This document shows, one piece after another, positions 60,440 to 64,000 of a stretch of 64,000 bases of DNA. The stretch is taken from contig NZ_CP093341.1 in assembly GCF_022637455.1 (NCBI RefSeq), forward strand, positions 3,534,001 through 3,598,000, written 5' to 3'. Position numbers and translations under genes: made by a program. The DNA comes from Lysobacter sp. S4-A87 (GTDB taxonomy: Bacteria > Pseudomonadota > Gammaproteobacteria > Xanthomonadales > Xanthomonadaceae). Position 1 is the first letter of the stretch, and the number at the start of each line of letters is the position of its first letter. The notes beneath the pieces are model-generated. The model worked only from the letters and a program-made list of their open reading frames with translations. It was not told the DNA's origin and did no database searches.

Positions 60440-61588
60440 ATGAGTGATCTGCGGTATTCGTTGCTGCGTGGCGGTCTGGTGTACCGCGTCTCCAGGCTCA
60501 GCGGCCTCACCCGCGTCCAGCACCGGCTGGCGCCGCTGGTGGCGATCGTGCTGGTTCTCTTCATCGTCGTGCCGATGGTGATGGCAACGGCGCGCGACGG
60601 CACCCTCGTCGGCGGCGTGACCGTCCCGTTGCTGCACGACTATTCGATCTGGGCGCGCTTCGTGGTCGCGGTGCCGTTGCTGGTGCTGGCGGCGCCGATG
60701 GCCGACGAACGCCTGTGGCGCGCGATCAAGCACCTGCAGGGCCTGGTCGACGCGACCGACCGCGACCGCTTCGAAGGCGTGCTGGCGCAGATGCGGCGCT
60801 GGCGCGATGCCTGGCTGCCGGAGCTGCTGCTGTTCGCGGCCTCTGTCCTGGCCTCGTACGTGATTCCGGTACTGGGGCTGCTCGACAATGTCAGCGACTG
60901 GCGCGGCAATGCCGGGGCCGTGAGCTTCGCCACCGTCTGGCTGCAATGGGTCGCGATGCCGGTGATCCGCTTCCTCACGCTGCTGTGGTTCTGGCGCCTG
61001 GCGTTGTGGATCGTGCTGCTGTTCCGTTTCTCGCGCTTCAACCTCGATCTGCATGCCGCACATCCCGATGGCCGTGGCGGACTGGCGTTCCTGGGTTATG
61101 CGCAGACGGCATTCGTGGTGTTGCCACTGGTCGGCGGCATCACCCTGGCCGGCACGCTGGCGATGGACGTCCAGTATTTCGGCGCCGAGCTGAAGAGCCT
61201 GCGTTTCATCATGGGCGGCTATGTCGTGCTGGGGGTCGTGCTGATGGTGGCGCCGCTGTTGTTGCTGGTGCCGCGGCTGGCGGCGCTCAAGCGCAACAGC
61301 CTGCTGGCTTATGGCGCGCTGGGCACGGATTGCTCTGAAGGCTTCGAGCTCAAGTGGCTCGGGCGGGCGCGTGGTGGTGCCTCGCCGATTCTTGAGGCCG
61401 GTGACTCGTCCGCGCTGTGCGACCTGATCGGGGTCTACGCTACGGTCAGCCAGATGTCGACGATCCCGTTGCAGCGCTTCCTGCTGGTCCAGTTCGCGAT
61501 CGCGTCTGCGCTGCCGCTGGTGCCGGTGGTGCTGATGCGGATGCCGATCAAGGAGTTGCTGGGGAAGATTCTCTCGGCGCTGGCGTGA
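60440..61588 (+). CDS. Multi-pass membrane protein of unknown function
   Basis: A 382-residue inner-membrane protein with about seven hydrophobic segments. The first is LAPLVAIVLVLFIVVPMVMA. A cytoplasmic-type helix pair AIKHLQGLVDATDRDRFEGV and LAQMRRWRDAWLPELLLFAA separates segments two and three. Segments continue at AMPVIRFLTLLWFWRLALWI, LGYAQTAFVVLPLVGGITLA, IMGGYVVLGVVLMVAPLLLL and VQFAIASALPLVPVVLMRMP. GAGGGGTCCGG precedes the ATG. I do not recognise a family. It is next to the ClpP-like lipoprotein, on the same strand, and could act with it. Confidence 0.82.
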   Translation: MSDLRYSLLRGGLVYRVSRLSGLTRVQHRLAPLVAIVLVLFIVVPMVMATARDGTLVGGVTVPLLHDYSIWARFVVAVPLLVLAAPMADERLWRAIKHLQGLVDATDRDRFEGVLAQMRRWRDAWLPELLLFAASVLASYVIPVLGLLDNVSDWRGNAGAVSFATVWLQWVAMPVIRFLTLLWFWRLALWIVLLFRFSRFNLDLHAAHPDGRGGLAFLGYAQTAFVVLPLVGGITLAGTLAMDVQYFGAELKSLRFIMGGYVVLGVVLMVAPLLLLVPRLAALKRNSLLAYGALGTDCSEGFELKWLGRARGGASPILEAGDSSALCDLIGVYATVSQMSTIPLQRFLLVQFAIASALPLVPVVLMRMPIKELLGKILSALA

Positions 61589-61600
61589 AGGCGTCCGTGC

Positions 61601-61822
61601 TCAGGCGGCGCCGATGACGTGGATTTCGATGTCGTCGATGGTGACGATCTGGCCGGCGTGGATCTTGCAGGTCTTGCGCAGTTCGACTGCGCCGTCGACG
61701 CTGACGGCACCACTGGCGACGATCGCCTTGCCGGCGCCGCCGCTGTCGCACAGTCCGACCAGCTTGAGCAGCTGGTTGAGTTCGACGTGGTCGCGGTCGA
61801 GTTCGAATTCGATCTGTTGCAT
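61601..61822 (-). CDS. RNA-binding S4 domain protein (YbcJ-like)
   Basis: A 73-residue protein that is almost only an S4 fold: ELNQLLKLVGLCDSGGAGKA, then IVASGAVSVDGAVELRKTCK, then IHAGQIVTIDDIEIHVI. This is the YbcJ/RNA-binding S4 small-protein family, thought to bind structured rRNA or tRNA. The ATG at 61822 gives MQQIEFELD, a typical start. It is convergent with the membrane protein gene, 12 bp away. A 383-bp repeat-rich spacer lies upstream. Confidence 0.88.
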   Translation of the reverse strand: MQQIEFELDRDHVELNQLLKLVGLCDSGGAGKAIVASGAVSVDGAVELRKTCKIHAGQIVTIDDIEIHVIGAA

Positions 61823-61925
61823 GGCGATGGGGGCTTCGGCAGGGCGATCAGGTTGGCAGCGCTGGGTGTATTGCGCAATGACGGCTAAGCCTTTCTCCCG
61901 CTTGCGGGCTTGGGTAGTACGACGT

Positions 61926-61956
61926 CACTGGATCCCCGCCTTCGCGGGAATGACGG
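61926..61956. repeat. Dispersed short palindromic repeat
   Basis: CACTGGATCCCCGCCTTCGC continuing GGGAATGACGG, with CCCCGC-CTTC-GCGGG as stem, is a short palindrome frequent in intergenic DNA of many proteobacteria. A related element is at 46278. Confidence 0.7.
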
Positions 61957-61989
61957 TTCTCACCGAAGACCTGGCAATGAATTGCCGAA

Positions 61990-62105
61990 GCGTCGTCCGC
62001 CGGGTCGGGGATTGCGCAGCAGTGGGCCATGGATGGCCCACGCCCCGCCTTCGGACAGGATGTCCGACGAAGGGGCGGAGCAATCTCCGGCCCGGCGGAC
62101 GACGC
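61990..62105. repeat. Three-way-junction repeat, copy 2
   Basis: 26-base arms (61990-62015, 62080-62105) pair at 24 positions plus two G-U pairs. Hairpin A is GTGGGCCA-TGGA-TGGCCCAC at 62022-62041. Hairpin B runs 62042-62076 with GCCCC/GGGGC ends and CTTCG/CGAAG around GACAGGATGTC. Compared with 34571-34685, the paired bases differ on both sides while the loops TGGA and GACAGGATGTC are unchanged. Confidence 0.85.
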
Positions 62106-62163
62106 CGCTCCGTAGAGTCGGCGAACACCGCCGCTCCGTAGAGTGGGCGAACGCCGCCGCTCC
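62103..62163. repeat. 26-bp tandem repeat, two and a half copies
   Basis: CGCCGCTCCGTAGAGTCGGC followed by GAACAC starts at 62103. It recurs with two or three changes at 62129 and partly at 62155, giving an exact 26-bp period. It begins in the right arm of the three-way-junction repeat. Confidence 0.8.
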
Positions 62164-62205
62164 CCAAACGGAAGCCTCGTTGTTGAAGGAGACAGCGAGC
62201 CAGCG

Positions 62206-62457
62206 TCAGCCGCCAGAAGCGCACAACGCCCGCTTCTGCTCCGGCCGAAGTCGCTTGATCGCGTATTCGGCGCGGCTGGCCGTTGCGCGGTCGGGGTAGG
62301 GGAATTGCGCAAGCAGTCGGACTGGTGGTCGGGCGCGGGTGTAACGGGCGCCTTTGCCCGCTTCGTGCTCGGCATAGCGGCGCGCGACATCGGTGGTGAT
62401 GCCCGTGTACAGGCTGCCGTCACGGCATTCCAGCAGATAGACATACCAGGCGTTCAT
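62206..62457 (-). CDS. GIY-YIG nuclease-domain protein (UPF0213/YhbQ-like)
   Basis: An 83-residue single-domain protein. The GIY-YIG core appears as [20 protein letters not shown], with the catalytic Arg in [20 protein letters not shown] and the rest [20 protein letters not shown]. The final [12 protein letters not shown] is typical of the YhbQ group of small nucleases. Compared with YhbQ the tail is short, ending at CASGG. Start at ATG 62457. It is divergent from the desaturase gene by 99 bp. Confidence 0.9.
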   Translation of the reverse strand: MNAWYVYLLECRDGSLYTGITTDVARRYAEHEAGKGARYTRARPPVRLLAQFPYPDRATASRAEYAIKRLRPEQKRALCASGG

Positions 62458-62556
62458 GGGGCCGCAGCCTAGCGTAGGAGCGGTTGCGCTGGCGAGCGGA
62501 CGCGTCCGGACCCGTCAGGCAGGGTCGCCAGCGCAATCACGGTCGCAGTTCCGGAC

Positions 62557-63660
62557 ATGACCGATGACCATACGCATGCGCACGTCATTGTGGCTGTCAT
62601 GGCGCGCACCCACAATGCACTGTCCACACCGAGAAGTGCCTTGAGCGCCACACCCTCCGCGTCACCCACAGCCGCCACCCTTCGTCAGCTTTGCGCCCGC
62701 TTCGCCCGCCCGCACCTCGGCCGCGCAGTGTGGCAACTGATCAACACCCTGGTTCCGTTTCTCGCGTTGTGGGCATTGATGGCCTGGAGCGTCGTCGACG
62801 GCTGGGCCTTCGGCTGGACGCTGCTGCTGGTGCTGCCGGCGGCGGGCCTGTACGTGCGCATGTTCATCATCCAGCACGACTGCGGCCACGGCTCGTTCTT
62901 CGCAAGCCAGCGCGCCAACGACATCGTCGGCCGCTGCCTCGGCCTGGTGACCCTGTTCCCGTACGGCTACTGGAAGAAGACCCACGCCGTGCACCACGGC
63001 ACCTCGGGCAACCTCGACCGTCGCGAGATGGGCGACATCGACACGCTGACCGTCGCCGAATACCGCGCACTGCCGCGCATTCGTCGCCTGGGTTACCGCC
63101 TGTACCGCAGCACGCCCGTGCTGCTGGGCATCGGCCCGTTTTACCAGTTCGTGATCAAGCACCGTTTCCCGTTCGATCTTCCCTTCACCTGGAAGAAGGA
63201 ATGGGCCAGCGTCCTGCTCAACAACCTGATGCTGCTGGTCGCCTTCCTGGCGCTGGGCTTCAGCATCGGCTGGCACACCGTGCTGATGGTGCACATGCCG
63301 GTGGTGCTGGTGGCCGGTGCCGTCGGCGTGTGGCTGTTCTACGTGCAGCACACCTTCGAAGAGGCCTACTGGGCGCGCCGCGAGGACTGGGATTCCGGCC
63401 GCGCCGCCGTCGCCGGCAGTTCCTATTTCGACCTGCCGCGGGTGGTGCACTGGTTCACCGGCAACATCGGCTACCACCACATCCACCATCTCGCCAGCCG
63501 CATCCCGAACTACCGCCTGCGCGAGGCGTTCGAGTCGAGCCCGCTGCTGCAGGCCGCGCCGCGACTGACGATGTGGACCAGCCTGCGCAGCGCACGCCTG
63601 AAGCTGTGGTGCGAGGAAACCCAGCGCATGGTCGGTTTCCCGCAGCGCGCCAGGGCCTGA
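62557..63660 (+). CDS. Membrane fatty acid desaturase
   Basis: A 367-residue integral membrane di-iron desaturase (DesA/delta-12-like family) that inserts double bonds in membrane acyl chains. The three histidine boxes are intact: HDCGH (107-111), HAVHH (143-147) and HHIHH (307-311, in [19 protein letters not shown]). Helices are at about 60-85, 88-105, 220-240 and 243-265. The first 40 residues are Ser/Thr/Ala-rich and unconserved, so an ATG at 62599 is a possible start. Desaturases of this type help cold adaptation. Terminated by a hairpin shared with the next convergent gene. Confidence 0.93.
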   Translation: MTDDHTHAHVIVAVMARTHNALSTPRSALSATPSASPTAATLRQLCARFARPHLGRAVWQLINTLVPFLALWALMAWSVVDGWAFGWTLLLVLPAAGLYVRMFIIQHDCGHGSFFASQRANDIVGRCLGLVTLFPYGYWKKTHAVHHGTSGNLDRREMGDIDTLTVAEYRALPRIRRLGYRLYRSTPVLLGIGPFYQFVIKHRFPFDLPFTWKKEWASVLLNNLMLLVAFLALGFSIGWHTVLMVHMPVVLVAGAVGVWLFYVQHTFEEAYWARREDWDSGRAAVAGSSYFDLPRVVHWFTGNIGYHHIHHLASRIPNYRLREAFESSPLLQAAPRLTMWTSLRSARLKLWCEETQRMVGFPQRARA

Positions 63661-63672
63661 CCGGCGCGCTGG

Positions 63673-63695
63673 CCGGGCAGGTCATTCCTGCCCGG
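63673..63695. terminator. Bidirectional hairpin terminator
   Basis: CCGGGCAGG-TCATT-CCTGCCCGG is a perfect 9-bp stem between the convergent desaturase and the last gene; its right edge touches the stop codon of the latter. No long T tract. Confidence 0.55.
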
Positions 63696-64000
63696 TCATT
63701 CCTTCCCGAACTGCGCGATCTCGTCGAGATACTGCTGGGCGCGAGTGACGCTGCGCCCGGCACTGCCGGCATCGATCGCCTCGCCGATATGGCGACGCTC
63801 CGGCCGATGCGCCCAGCGGTGGAACCACACCATCGCCACCATGCCGGCGATGCCGATCGGAATGCCGATCCAGTACACGCTGGCGTGCATCTGCACACCA
63901 AACAGCTGCTTGAACACGATCGCCATCAACGGCATCCACAGCAGCCAGAACGGCAGTCCCAGCCACGGAGCCACCCGCGTGCGCCACAGTCGCAGCTGCG
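63696..64000 (-). CDS. Small membrane protein, 5' end outside the window
   Basis: The frame stays open to the end of the window (at least 101 codons). It reads QLRLWRTRVAPWLGLPFWLL, two TM helices (FWLLWMPLMAIVFKQLF and YWIGIPIGIAGMVAMVWF), then a basic/acidic soluble tail HRWAHRPERRHIGEAIDAGS ending at GKE. An in-frame GTG at 63974 could be a start, but nothing marks it as one, and a start beyond the window is at least as likely. No family recognised. Confidence 0.65.
   Translation of the reverse strand, partial: QLRLWRTRVAPWLGLPFWLLWMPLMAIVFKQLFGVQMHASVYWIGIPIGIAGMVAMVWFHRWAHRPERRHIGEAIDAGSAGRSVTRAQQYLDEIAQFGKE

Larger units (their letters stand above)
61823..62205. other. Repeat-rich non-coding stretch between S4 and GIY-YIG genes
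   Basis: I see no credible gene here. The stretch holds a dispersed palindrome (61926-61956), the second copy of the three-way-junction repeat (61990-62105) and three 26-bp tandem repeats (62103-62163). Only about 100 bp at the left edge is plain sequence, which must contain the promoter of the S4 gene. Confidence 0.7.

Noticed and set aside
1-64000. tRNA, rRNA, prophage, insertion sequence or integrative element
   Set aside because: No tRNA-like cloverleaf, transposase, integrase or phage structural gene could be recognised. Base composition looks uniform.

Overview
The window is chromosomal DNA of a high-GC gammaproteobacterium, most likely a member of the Xanthomonadaceae/Lysobacteraceae (Lysobacter, Luteimonas or Pseudoxanthomonas type). 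The evidence is the very GC-rich coding sequence, tandem S46 dipeptidyl-peptidases, several TonB-dependent receptors, a hutF-type histidine degradation route, a bTHX ribosomal protein gene and GTAG-headed REP-like repeats. No tRNA, rRNA, prophage, insertion sequence or CRISPR array is visible. The genes read as ordinary chromosomal genes with short spacers.

Region by region. 1-3.7 kb: a probable MFS transporter / SGNH hydrolase / aldo-keto reductase operon, divergent from a LysR regulator with a dyad between them. 3.7-6.2 kb: an extradiol dioxygenase and a lone PrpD-type dehydratase. 6.3-10.9 kb: two tandem OmpA-type outer-membrane proteins whose 3' halves and terminators are almost identical, then two small secreted paralogues sharing an NGKKMTAEEFDAWMK core on either side of a pseudouridine synthase. 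11-14.1 kb: the threonine-to-glycine pair kbl and tdh, separated by an opposite-strand membrane-protein gene. 14.2-18.7 kb: two S46 peptidases. 18.7-25.9 kb: REP cluster, DUF3224 gene, histidine phosphatase, then folC-dedD-cvpA-purF-rraB-DUF455. 26-28.8 kb: lpxH, gltX and zur. 28.9-34.5 kb: a pilin-like small protein, a MarR/MFS pair with a perfect operator palindrome, a ZnuD-type TonB receptor and a MerC-domain protein diverging from a textbook Zur box, and bTHX. 34.7-46.3 kb: M19 dipeptidase, hutI and hutF, an Ada-AlkA fusion with ogt, a nucleotide pyrophosphatase lipoprotein, small secreted proteins, TetR and hutU. 46.4-52.9 kb: a large TonB receptor followed by two regulators (winged-helix/TM/PD40, and AraC). 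52.9-57 kb: GNAT enzyme, an XRE regulator divergent from a Tat-exported alpha/beta hydrolase, and a Tat-exported PLP enzyme. 57-64 kb: a sugar-dehydrogenase-like lipoprotein, a ClpP-like lipoprotein, membrane protein, S4 protein, GIY-YIG protein, fatty acid desaturase and a partial membrane protein.

The clearest functional modules are: zinc homeostasis (zur, Zur box, znuD-like receptor, MerC protein); histidine catabolism (hutU, hutI, hutF, but no hutH here); threonine catabolism (tdh, kbl); alkylation repair (ada-alkA fusion overlapping ogt by GTGA); and extracellular peptide use (two S46 peptidases and an M19 dipeptidase). The less expected signals are a two-copy repeat that folds as a three-way junction with compensatory changes between copies, a very small secreted protein that imitates the plug start of a TonB receptor, recent gene conversion between the ompA paralogues, and several regulator operators that touch start codons.
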